This document shows positions 8,463-15,874 of a DNA stretch of 21,913 nucleotides, in pieces (within the stretch, counting starts at the first letter, position 1; every line of letters starts with the position of its first letter). Made by a program: the position numbers and the translations under genes. Under the pieces are notes generated by a model. The model was given only the letters and a program-made list of their open reading frames with translations. It did no database searches and was not told where the DNA came from. Origin of the DNA: Ectocarpus siliculosus (Eukaryota > Sar > Phaeophyceae > Ectocarpales > Ectocarpaceae); NCBI GenBank assembly GCA_000310025.1, contig FN649731.1:1165841-1187753 (forward strand), given 5' to 3'.

Positions 8463-8496
8463 GGGTTTGGGGTTAGGTTTAGGGTTAGGTTTAGGG
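8463..8496 (+). repeat. short interstitial telomere-like tract
   Basis: Directly after the minisatellite, G-rich telomere-like units run 5' to 3' as GGGTTTG, GGGTTA, GGTTTA, GGGTTA, GGTTTA, GGG. They mix TTAGGG- and TTTAGGG-type spacing. The tract is far too short to be a chromosome end and sits 77 bp from the 5' LTR. It may mark an internal scar or simply be G/T-rich sequence. Confidence 0.55.
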
Positions 8497-8554
8497 ATTT
8501 TAGCCGGTTTCATGTTGCTGCTGGTTGGAGGGACAGAACACTGCGCCCGCCTGT

Positions 8555-8572
8555 AGTACAGCGACAGGTGGA
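8555..8572. repeat. 18-bp direct repeat just outside the 5' LTR
   Basis: AGTACAGCGACAGGTGGA ends one base before the 5' LTR. The identical 18 bases lie at 12384-12401, four bases after the 3' LTR. This is much longer than the 4-6 bp duplications made by Ty3/gypsy integrases. Confidence 0.85.
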
Positions 8573-8633
8573 CTGTCGTGCAATAAGTCGTAGTTTAGTC
8601 AGTGTAAGAAGACTTGGGGTAGTTTAACCGCAG

Positions 8634-8640
8634 TATATAT
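8634..8640 (+). promoter_or_regulatory. candidate TATA box in the 5' LTR
   Basis: TATATAT within CGCAGTATATATGTTGAGG, about 60 bases into the LTR, also occurs at 11907-11913 in the 3' LTR. Its position in the presumed U3 region suits a Pol II promoter, but no start site can be inferred. Confidence 0.35.
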
Positions 8641-8848
8641 GTTGAGGCGTGATGGAATGGACTTGAGAATGATGGCTCTGGGAGCAGGGTTGGAATTAGT
8701 TCTGGTTGACATATCGTCAAATAAGGCCATGAAAAGTGTATGAGGTGGAGACTAGAATTGAGAAAGTCTCGGTTCATGGTTGGAATGATGAGCTTATGAG
8801 GGAATTGCAGTTAGTTGAGAGACAGAGAGAGAGTGAGAGAGAGAAAAG

Positions 8849-8952
8849 AAGCGGCGCAATTAGCTCGCGTCAGCTGATGTCGCGCGGCTGGTCGCGTGCC
8901 CCCGTAGAAGCGGCGCAATTAGCTAGCGTCAGCTGATATCGCGTGCCCCCGT
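8849..8952 (+). repeat. internal duplication within the LTR
   Basis: A block beginning AAGCGGCGCAATTAGCT and containing GCGTCAGCTGAT and CGCGTGCCCCCGT occurs at 8849-8907 and again, shortened, at 8908-8952. The second copy lacks the CGGCTGGT part. The same arrangement is in the 3' LTR (about 12119-12223), so it predates this insertion. Each copy has a CAGCTG E-box-like hexamer. Confidence 0.8.
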
Positions 8953-9114
8953 TTTCAGTGTTCAATTTCCCTGCTGTTTCCGCCCGGCCCACGAAGGCCT
9001 AAGAAACACACTTTGATCGCACGCATCTTCGAGACGCGCACACACACGACCCCACCGGCACACCAACACAAACACGTTCGCGCGATAGGCCACCGCCGAC
9101 CGATTCCACCCCAC

Positions 9115-9133
9115 TGGCACCGAAGGAGGGGCT
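9115..9133 (+). promoter_or_regulatory. primer-binding site for tRNA-Lys(CUU)
   Basis: TGGCACCGAAGGAGGGGCT lies six bases after the 5' LTR. It is the exact reverse complement of the last 19 bases of the mature tRNA-Lys(CUU) encoded seven times in this window: AGCCCCTCCTTCGGTG plus the added CCA. The next bases (TCG against CG) no longer match. This fixes the element's orientation and its reverse-transcription primer. Confidence 0.95.
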
Positions 9134-9158
9134 TCGCTGTGAGCGCACCGCTTGCGGT

Positions 9159-10666
9159 GTGTTCTTCCCATGGCACAGAGAGGCGAGGGGGGGGGAAGGA
9201 AACAGCGATGAAGGGAGGGTTGGGCACACGGACCACAGAGCTGGGGGTGGTTCTAAGGGCGGTGGGATGGATGATGAGGACTTGTCGACGGGAGGGGATG
9301 AGACGGCTGCTAACGCGCTGTCAGTGAAAGGGGAAGTGTTGACAGAGGGACCTCGGAAGGAAGGGAAAAAAGAGGTCGGGTGGAGACGTCGAAGTTGGAG
9401 ACTCACGCCAGACAAGGGAAGTGTTAACTAACGGTGTACAGCAGACATCCGGGGATGCACAACGGACAGAGGCTGAGGTCTCTGGGGGAAAGGGTGGATG
9501 GCCTGAGGGCAAGGCGGGTTATGAGGGTGTTGCACACGCTGGGGGGGGGAGTGTGTCTCAAAAGGGTGGAACGGTGGGTGACTTGGAAAAAGGTGTGTCT
9601 TCAAGTCTAGCCAAGAGGCTGACGCAGATCACTGGAGATCGGGGCAGAGAGATGTGCAAGAGTCTTGTGTCTGCTAGTCGGGGAAGAAGTCTGACGAGAG
9701 GCTCAGGGGCAGGGGCAAGGCGTCTCAGCGCAGATCAGAGGATGGCAATGGAGGCACTGGCAATGCCAGGGTTTCAGATGTTAGCGCCGCGAAGCAAGAG
9801 GGGCGGTGAGAAATACTACTCAAGTCAAAAAAGCGAAACGCGCAGAAACAGAAGGTCACAGACAGCTGACGTGGGTCATCGTATTTCTCGTACGTCAGGT
9901 GATGAGGGATGAAGAAAATCGCAAGAGGCGGGCTGATGCCCAGGTGGAGGAGGATGGAGGAGGGGGCAGTGCCTCGGGCAAGGGTGGTGAGGGGGGTGGA
10001 GAGTCCCCAAGGCGGGGAGCCATCGGATGTGGGGAAGGTGAGAGACACTGCGAGTGCGATCCTTGAGTTGCTACATTCGCATTTTTGGGTTGATGTGGGG
10101 GCTCTCCAAAGTCTGGTGTCCAATATGGGGGGAGGTGGAAGAAAAGAACCAGAGTCAGACGCGGAAATCGCAATCCGTCTGGGTGGGGAGGAGAGGGCAA
10201 GAGTGTTGGGGGAACAACGACAACTAGCGGCTGGTGCGAAACTGGCAAGGGAGATGGATAGCACGTTTGAAGCAGCAGACAACTATGTGCCACCCCAAAA
10301 ACCTGAACTTGAATCTAGCTGTGAGGGAGACGAATCTAGCCAGCTTGTATTCAGCAACTCTGAGACGGTGTCGGGTCAATCAGTGTTGGCGGGAAATCGC
10401 TTCGAGTCGTTGGTCGAAGACAGTGAGAGGATGACCAGTTTCCTCCGCTACCATCCATGCAACGCGTGACCAACCCATGGCAGGTGGTGGGACAGAAGGG
10501 GTCAAAGAAGAAGAGGTTGGAACCACCCTCCCCTGAAATCTCTATCACGTCCCAAATGGTGGCTTTGTCTGAGCAAAACCACGAGGAGCAACGAAATGCT
10601 TTCGAGCAAAGTAGACATGAGCTTGGTGTGGTAAAGCGCGAGTTCGAACAGCAGAAGGCTTCGTAG
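9159..10666 (+). pseudogene. gag-position region of the LTR element, frameshifted
   Basis: After the primer-binding site, coding-like sequence moves through three frames: about 9159-9431, 9421-9912, 9909-10469 and 10457-10666. It is rich in Gly, Arg, Glu and Ser. The later part contains an acidic/hydrophobic stretch (N-R-F-E-S-L-V-E-D), then N-P-W-Q-V-V-G with a basic K-K-K-R tract, then a Glu/Gln-rich likely coiled coil. The frame change near 10430 falls inside what looks like one continuous protein. No CCHC zinc knuckle is visible. Position between primer-binding site and pol remnant suggests gag, but sequence identity to known gag is not established. An in-frame TAG stops it at 10664-10666. 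Confidence 0.5.
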
Positions 10667-10672
10667 GCACAC

Positions 10673-11534
10673 GATTGGACTGGCCCGTATAAGGTGTTGA
10701 TCGTGGGTCCAGGGGACGGTCTTGACGGGGAAAAAAGTGGGCCCGAATATTTTGTATTTGGACGTGAATAAGAATGAGCCGGGAAAGAACATTGATGAGA
10801 GGGTGTCGGTGTATCGGTGTAAGAAGTGTTATACTCAGCACGAGAACGAGGATAGGCCTAGGTTTTCGCCGTGGGGCTTCAGCAAGTATGTGCTGAATAA
10901 TTTTTCAGAGTTGGCGCTTCCGTTTCATCTTACGGCAGAAGATGTGGAGGAAGAAGTGGAAGGTAAACAATTGGTCCCGCGTAAAATATCAAGGCACAGG
11001 ATTTGTCGAGGTATCAGTGGGGGGCGGTTCAGCACTACACGCATTGGACGGGGTTGGCTAAGTGCACGTGGGAGCATGAAGTGGAGTTGGAGCAATATGG
11101 GGACGTGGTACTTAAGTATTGGAATGAGCAGCCGGAACAATCGGCCGGAGGGGACATTAGGTATCGGAGGTACCGTATTCAGGGCGCAAAGAGGACGATT
11201 GCTAGCAGGAAGGGAGAGAGACACGTGCAGAAAGATTACAAACTTTGGTTGTGACACGCGGGGTAGGCCGAGTCTTCGAACTAGGGCGATGATTGGTGCA
11301 TATTTACTTTTAAGACTGCAAAGAAAGGCTGGGTGGCAGTTTGCGAAGGTGGTGCAGGTGACTCCGGATCCGAGGTGGGAAGAAGGCATCAAGCATACCA
11401 TCAAGCTGGTGGACATCGGAAAAAACATCAATGTGGCGCTTCTGGAGAAGAATTTGACGACGGACAACCTGGTACAAGATCCAGGAACATGGCGCTGGCA
11501 TGCACACCGTACGGCGAAAAGTGTTCGAATTTGA
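10673..11534 (+). pseudogene. 3' remnant of pol: GPY/F-like module, chromodomain and C-terminal extension
   Basis: The remnant opens in the same frame as the preceding region, just after its TAG stop, with D-W-T-G-P-Y-K-V-L-I-V-G-P. This is the GPY/F signature found after the integrase core of chromodomain-bearing Ty3/gypsy elements. A shift at the A-run near 10731 leads to the longer frame up to 11534. Near 11000 the reading must shift again to follow a chromodomain (11003-11254) with H-Y-T-H-W-T-G-L, C-T-W-E-H-E-V-E-L and V-L-K-Y-W. It then returns for a tail with H-T-I-K-L-V-D-I-G and ends G-T-W-R-W-H-A-H. Chromodomains direct integration to marked chromatin in this family. At least three frame breaks make it non-functional. 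Confidence 0.7.
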
Positions 11535-11829
11535 AGTGCGTAGGACTGCGGAAAAGTGTGCCAAGTGGTGCAGTCGATTACGGGTCAAAATTAATGTTGT
11601 GTTGGAGCAATTGTTGTTTGGGCTAAAGAATGTACCTTATGATTGAGTCATATTGCAGTGGTATCACGGTCGTGACGGAATTGGAGTGTGTATTGCATGA
11701 GTTAATATTCTGGTGATTAATGTTCGGACTTGTTGCTAGAGAAGATATTGGTTGTAGGTCAGGTATTGCACGCTGGTGTTGAGTGTCAATTCAAACGAGA
11801 CTGATCGAAGATAAGTATGCGTTGAACCT
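11535..11829 (+). other. non-coding 3' internal region of the LTR element
   Basis: This AT-richer stretch between the end of the pol remnant and the polypurine tract has no open frame of interest. It probably corresponds to the 3' untranslated part of the element's transcript. Confidence 0.5.
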
Positions 11830-11841
11830 GGGGGGGGCGAA
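11830..11841 (+). promoter_or_regulatory. polypurine tract
   Basis: Eight G followed by CGAA lie immediately before the 3' LTR (TGTCGTGC). This is where the plus-strand primer of an LTR retrotransposon is expected. Confidence 0.8.
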
Positions 11842-12379
11842 TGTCGTGCAATAAGTCAACCGTAGTTTTAGTCAGTGTAAGAGGACTTGGGGTAGTTTAA
11901 TCGCAGTATATATGTTGAGGCGTGATGGAATGGACTTGAGAATGATGGCTCTGGGAGCAGGGTTGGAATTAGTTCTGGTTGACATATCGTCAAATAAGGC
12001 CATGAAAAGTGTATGAGGTGGAGACTAGAATTGAGAAAGTGCCGGTTCATGGTTGGAATGATGAGCTTATGAGGGAATTGCAGTTAGTTGAGAGACAGAG
12101 AGAGAGTGAGAGAGAGAAAGAAGCGGCGCAATAACCTCGCGTCAGCTGATGTCGCGCGGCTGGTCGCGTGCCCCCGTAGAAGCGGCGCAATTAGCTAGCG
12201 TCAGCTGATATCGCGTGCCCCGTTTTCAGTGTTCAATTTCCCTGCTGTTTCCGCCCGGCCCACGAAGGCCTAAGAAACACACTTTGTTCGCACGCATCTT
12301 CGAGACGCGCACACGCACGACCCCACCGGCACACCAACACAAACACGTTCGCGCGATAGGCCACCGCCGGCCGATTCCA
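11842..12379 (+). repeat. 3' LTR
   Basis: This is the 538-bp partner of the 5' LTR. Differences seen include an extra AACC near the start, AAGAGG for AAGAAG, AATCGC for AACCGC, GTGCCG for GTCTCG, CAATAACCTC for CAATTAGCTC, TTGTTCGC for TTGATCGC and CCGGCCG for CCGACCG. It ends CGATTCCA and is followed by CGTC and the 18-bp flanking repeat. Confidence 0.92.
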
Positions 12380-12383
12380 CGTC

Positions 12384-12401
12384 AGTACAGCGACAGGTGG
12401 A
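12384..12401. repeat. 18-bp direct repeat just outside the 3' LTR
   Basis: This is the identical partner of 8555-8572. Four bases (CGTC) separate it from the LTR end, against one base on the left side. Confidence 0.85.
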
Positions 12402-12440
12402 AGAAACGCATACATGATCCTGACGCCCGTTTCTCACACA

Positions 12441-12499
12441 GGATTCCCGTCGGTAAAAAAGGTGTGGGTGCATGGCTTACATGCGTCCCCGTGGGTGCA
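12441..12499. repeat. right arm of the ~57-bp inverted repeat pair
   Basis: This is the reverse-complement partner of 8101-8157. It contains CCGTCGGTAAAAAAGGTGTGG and GTGCATGGCTTACATGCG. The base order mirrors the left arm with about seven mismatches and a small gap. Confidence 0.75.
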
Positions 12500-12845
12500 T
12501 ACTTCATTTTTTTTTGCTACGTGCTGCTGTAGGGCTAAAGCAAAGAGGAGATTAGGAACTTGACGGCTACAGCAGTAGGCACGGTTTCCATACCCGTGCC
12601 CATACCATAAACATTGGACAGTTCCGCATACCCGTGCGGGAAAAAACAACTTGAGACAAATAAAAAACTCAGCCGTGCTGATATACCCAGGGCCGGGTAC
12701 GGATATGGATGGCCCTGATGCCCGGACAAGGTCTCGTTCACAACCGGGAAACGGGCATTTCATGTACAGTGGGGTTTTGCGTGACGTCACGCATTTGCGG
12801 GAGGTTTCAAGCGAAGGGAGAGTGTGCCACCAACGCACAAACTAT

Positions 12846-12868
12846 ATTGTTGTTGTTGTTGTTGTTGC
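12846..12868 (+). repeat. (TTG)n microsatellite
   Basis: There are about seven and a half TTG units, ending TTGCTG. The same motif recurs as ACA at 18865-18905 and as TTG/TCG mixtures at 20910-20980. Confidence 0.95.
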
Positions 12869-13076
12869 TGTCTTCACATCAAAAACCGTTCTTCTGTCCG
12901 TACTAAATTGTCTTAACACTTGGCGGGGTCGATTCCCGTGGTCACAGGCTATCTTACCCAAGAAACGTGTACATAAAAATGGAGCCGAAGGGTCCGCGAA
13001 GTCAATATGAGTTAACGACGGATAGTCTAGGCCACTCCGCTCGCCTCCACACGCTATGCGAGGTGTCCCTAGACTG

Positions 13077-13215
13077 GAAAAAGAAAGAAAAACAAAACCA
13101 AAACCAAAAAGAACAAAAACAAAAAGAAGAGAGCAGATGGAACAAAACCAAAAAGAACAAAACCAAAAAGAAGAGAGCAGATGGAGAGAAAAGGAAATGA
13201 TAAGGAGAAAGACAC
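13077..13215 (+). repeat. A-rich tandem repeat with a 44-bp unit
   Basis: The stretch is almost free of T. Blocks such as AACAAAACCAAAAAGAAC and AAAAAGAAGAGAGCAGATGG recur; the latter ends at about 13140 and 13184, 44 bases apart. Further purine-rich sequence (AAAGGAAATGATAAGGAGAAAG) follows. Read as protein it gives only Lys/Glu/Gln/Asn runs, so a coding role is unlikely. Confidence 0.85.
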
Positions 13216-13782
13216 AGACAGAGAAAGACACACGCCGTAGCGGCAAACAACGAACAAACAGAACGACAAAAAACAACACAAAACAACACACAGCGGGCCA
13301 CCCGAGAAATGCACGTCATTGTTCGTGGGGGGTTTGTGCAACGGTGCAGTCCCCCGGGGGGGGGATAAGTCAAGCAAGGGGTTCAATCCGGCACATAAAT
13401 TATGCACAATATATTAAACACAACTTTTGCTGTGGGGCTGTTGACATTGTGGCACCGCCACGCGCTGTCTAATACACCGGTGTGGTGATGTGTTGCAAAG
13501 AACGAGCGATTGTGTTGGTGCGGGTGGTGCAGCCCCGCGCTATGCCGGACCACCGCCACGCTCTCCACAACAACACAACGTCTGGGAGGAGGATTCTGGG
13601 GATTGGATGGTTTTCCCGCCATCCATTCAAATTACGCCAGCAACCAGGGTACACCCTACATCATGCGCAAATTGACAAACAGCAACCGTATGTCAAGGCG
13701 TGTAAGGCAATATCCGCAACCAAGGGTTATTTCTCCGCGGGTATGCATACATAGCACCCGTGTTCCGACGCTCTTGAGAAAC

Positions 13783-13808
13783 ATTAACCCTTACGTGACT
13801 GGGTTAAT
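13783..13808. other. hairpin with perfect 8-bp stem
   Basis: ATTAACCC, a 10-base spacer and GGGTTAAT form a perfect stem. A T-run follows shortly (13814 onward). It could act as a terminator-like or cruciform structure; no adjacent gene supports a role. Confidence 0.4.
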
Positions 13809-13980
13809 TTGAATTTTTTTGTTTTTTTCCCCACAACTGACTCTCTGCGGTCAAAGATCTTCCAAGCATTCGTGTACACCCGTAATTCACGGCGGCAAGG
13901 ATGGTACAGCAGTGGGTCCATGTGTGGGGCTCACAGGGATGGGGACGCGGTATATGTAAGGGTGACGAACAGGAGTACAG

Positions 13981-14035
13981 TACTGCTGTACAGCAGTAGC
14001 AGCTATGCGGAGAGAAATAGACTGCTGTACAGCAG
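13981..14035. repeat. two palindromes centred on TGTACA, 39 bp apart
   Basis: TACTGCTGTACAGCAGTA (13981-13998) is a perfect 18-bp palindrome. CTGCTGTACAGCAG recurs at 14022-14035, again perfectly symmetric. The spacing of the centres is 39 bp. They could be paired binding sites for a dimeric protein, or hairpins. Confidence 0.7.
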
Positions 14036-14045
14036 CAGTAGTTTC

Positions 14046-15090
14046 TGAGCAGGTGTGCATGCCTGTCTCCGACAGCAACCATCCGCACAGAGGATGTACC
14101 TGTGCAAGCAATACCTGTTGGCACATCTTCTCCACCATATCCTTGGACAGAGCATACGGCAAGCGCAAATGCTAGCGGCGCTAGATGCGAAGACGCTGAC
14201 GGGAAACCGCCTCACAGAAGCGCCAGATCGACAAAAAACGGCCCGCTCATCAGAGAATCGAGACCATCATCCACTATCGCACAAAATGCATAAACATCGT
14301 GATAAATTTAACTATTCTGTACTACAAATAGAGAGCTGTGATCGGAGCTGTGATCGGAGCTGTAGTCCCGAAAACCCTTGCCTTTGAGCGAAATTTTGCA
14401 CACAGCAGATGAACCACCCTTCACCCCCAATATTGGGAACCACACGCACCGCAATCACAACAACATCAAGCACCGAGGCAGTACGTAAGCATTGGCTCCG
14501 GTGTGCGCTTTCTCTGCTCTCCCACGCGGATGCGGCACCGGGTTGATCACATGCTCAGGGTGTTGTATGTACCCTCCAGTGGTGGTATTTTGCGTTTGAA
14601 TCTTGGACAGCCGGGAGGCAGTAGATTGGATCTGGAAAGGATATCTGCCCCACGTCAGAGAGATTAGGCATGGGTGAATAGTATTGTACTTGTATGTGAG
14701 TCCTGTGCGCATTGCTGATAAGCATGCTTTTGGGGTGGGCTGCATGTATCTCCCTGCTGGTCTCTATGTACGTTTTTTGCTCTTAGCCAAGGCACAACGG
14801 CGATCTTTCGGCACGCAAAGTGATCGGAGCTGAGAACGAAGCTGAATCGGCCTGTAGTCACATAAGGGTTAAGGTTTTCTGTTCTGCGTCAACGGAAAAA
14901 CACCCTTGTGTACGGAGCACGACGGCCTTTACTGAAATACCCCCGCGCCTGGGGCCGGGTACGACTCTGGCCACTAACAGCCATAGGTGCCTTACCCAAA
15001 CTAAAAAATTGGGACGTCATGGTCGGAATACCTGCGAACAGGACACTTTGGGAAAAAAACAAGTGCGGTGCAGTGGTGTGTGCTTGTGAG
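14046..15090. other. no recognisable gene
   Basis: A frame at 14055-14387 gives a 110-residue product of unknown type. A minus-strand frame at 14455-14745 is also unrecognised. Small repeats are the only clear structure. Confidence 0.45.
14333..14365 (+). repeat. 12-bp direct repeat, 2.7 copies
   Basis: GAGCTGTGATCG is repeated at 14333 and 14345, then GAGCTGTAG. A related arrangement (TGATCGGAGCTGAGAACGAA, later CCTGTAGTC) occurs at 14819-14857, so the block was probably duplicated 480 bp apart. Confidence 0.75.
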
Positions 15091-15101
15091 CAAAAAGGAA
15101 G

Positions 15102-15174
15102 CACCGAAGGAGGGGCTCGAACCCTCGACCACAAGATTAAGAGTCTTGCGCTCTACCGACTGAGCTACTCCGGC
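15102..15174 (-). tRNA. tRNA-Lys (anticodon CUU), isolated copy on the minus strand
   Basis: This is the reverse complement of the same 73-base gene found in the array, with no base change. Anticodon CTT and the A and B boxes are intact. On its own strand it is followed by CTTCC and five T, a usable Pol III terminator. Neither flank matches the array's flanks. Confidence 0.97.
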
Positions 15175-15801
15175 TCCTGGCGATGCATACGGCAGTTGCC
15201 TTGGAGATAGTCAACACACTACACCCCGGGCCTCAACGAGCAGTAGTACCGATGCTCTCAACAGCACGGCGGTTTTGTCGGTGAGACACGGGCGTGCGTT
15301 CGGTAAGCTGCGTCAGTTACGGGGGAATCCTACCGCACTTGCTTGCCGAAAGTGTCAGGTGCGAGGATGGAAGTTGTACCATCAACCTTTTCCGGCCAGG
15401 TACGGTAGAACCCGATCCGATCCATGGTACATTGTAACATCCACACCCGCACCCGCAATTCTTGGGAATTTCGGTGCGCCAACGGGAAAAATAACCTTGA
15501 CATCCGTGTGGAAACACGGGGTATGTACGTGTTAAATGTTTACCAGTATGACAAGCAAGCAGAACGTGCCTGGCTCTTTGGTAAGTTCGGTATTATAGGA
15601 CATTGGGACAACTCGGTGTATCACACTATTCCCGTACAAGACACTTTAAGGAAGTGCGGTGACTTCCCGTAACTTGCCAAAAAATATCCGTATCTCGCCG
15701 AACACGGCGTTCTATTGTACAGAATCGCTTTTGGCTCGAACGAGGCCCAAAACCACGGGCGTCGTTTGGAATTGCACGGTTTAATCCGGTAGCAGGCAGT
15801 A
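15175..15801. other. no recognisable gene between two tRNA genes
   Basis: Frames at 15275-15535 and 15424-15672 are open but unfamiliar. An inverted GTACCATC/CATGGTAC pair (about 15375-15430) and CCGATCCGATCC are visible. No promoter or RNA gene can be supported. Confidence 0.45.
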
Positions 15802-15874
15802 GCCGGAGTAGCTCAGTCGGTAGAGCGCAAGACTCTTAATCTTGTGGTCGAGGGTTCGAGCCCCTCCTTCGGTG
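15802..15874 (+). tRNA. tRNA-Lys (anticodon CUU), isolated copy on the plus strand
   Basis: This copy is identical over 73 bases to the array copies and is followed by CTC and eight T. The 5' flank (GCAGGCAGTA) and 3' flank are unrelated to the array, so only the gene itself is conserved. Confidence 0.97.

Larger units (their letters stand above)
8574..9108 (+). repeat. 5' LTR
   Basis: The 535-bp direct repeat of 11842-12379 begins TGTCGTGCAATAAG and ends CGATTCCA, giving TG..CA ends. It holds a TATATAT box, a GA-rich tract (8818-8848) and an internal duplication at 8849-8952. Compared with the 3' copy it lacks AACC after AAGTC and shows scattered substitutions. Confidence 0.92.
8574..12379 (+). 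mobile_element. Ty3/gypsy-type (chromodomain) LTR retrotransposon, deleted non-autonomous copy
   Basis: The 3,806-bp element has two LTRs (8574-9108 and 11842-12379), a tRNA-Lys primer-binding site at 9115-9133 and a polypurine tract at 11830-11841. Its internal region is only 2.7 kb. It holds a gag-position reading frame with several frameshifts, then a GPY/F-like integrase tail, a chromodomain and a C-terminal extension. No reverse transcriptase, RNase H, protease or integrase catalytic core can be found in any frame. The LTRs differ at about ten positions plus four small gaps by my count, so insertion is fairly recent. A copy this young with this much missing was probably mobilised in trans by a complete relative. 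Confidence 0.88.
12505..13780. other. non-coding stretch with simple repeats
   Basis: No gene is recognised here. Open frames on both strands have low-complexity or unfamiliar products. Apart from the microsatellite and A-rich repeat listed separately, there is a GGATGG/CCATCC hairpin at 13604-13623 and a C/G-rich knot at 13350-13366. Confidence 0.5.

Noticed and set aside
12930-12945. GGGTCGATTCCCG as a Pol III B box of a further tRNA or SINE
   Set aside because: No matching A box, acceptor stem or terminator at suitable distances.
13378-13400. GGGGTTCAATCCGG as a T arm
   Set aside because: The stem does not close correctly and no other tRNA arm is found upstream.
13002-13407. Minus-strand hydrophobic frames opposite the A-rich repeat
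   Set aside because: The Phe/Leu/Ser-rich products are the direct translation of the T-rich complement of a simple repeat.
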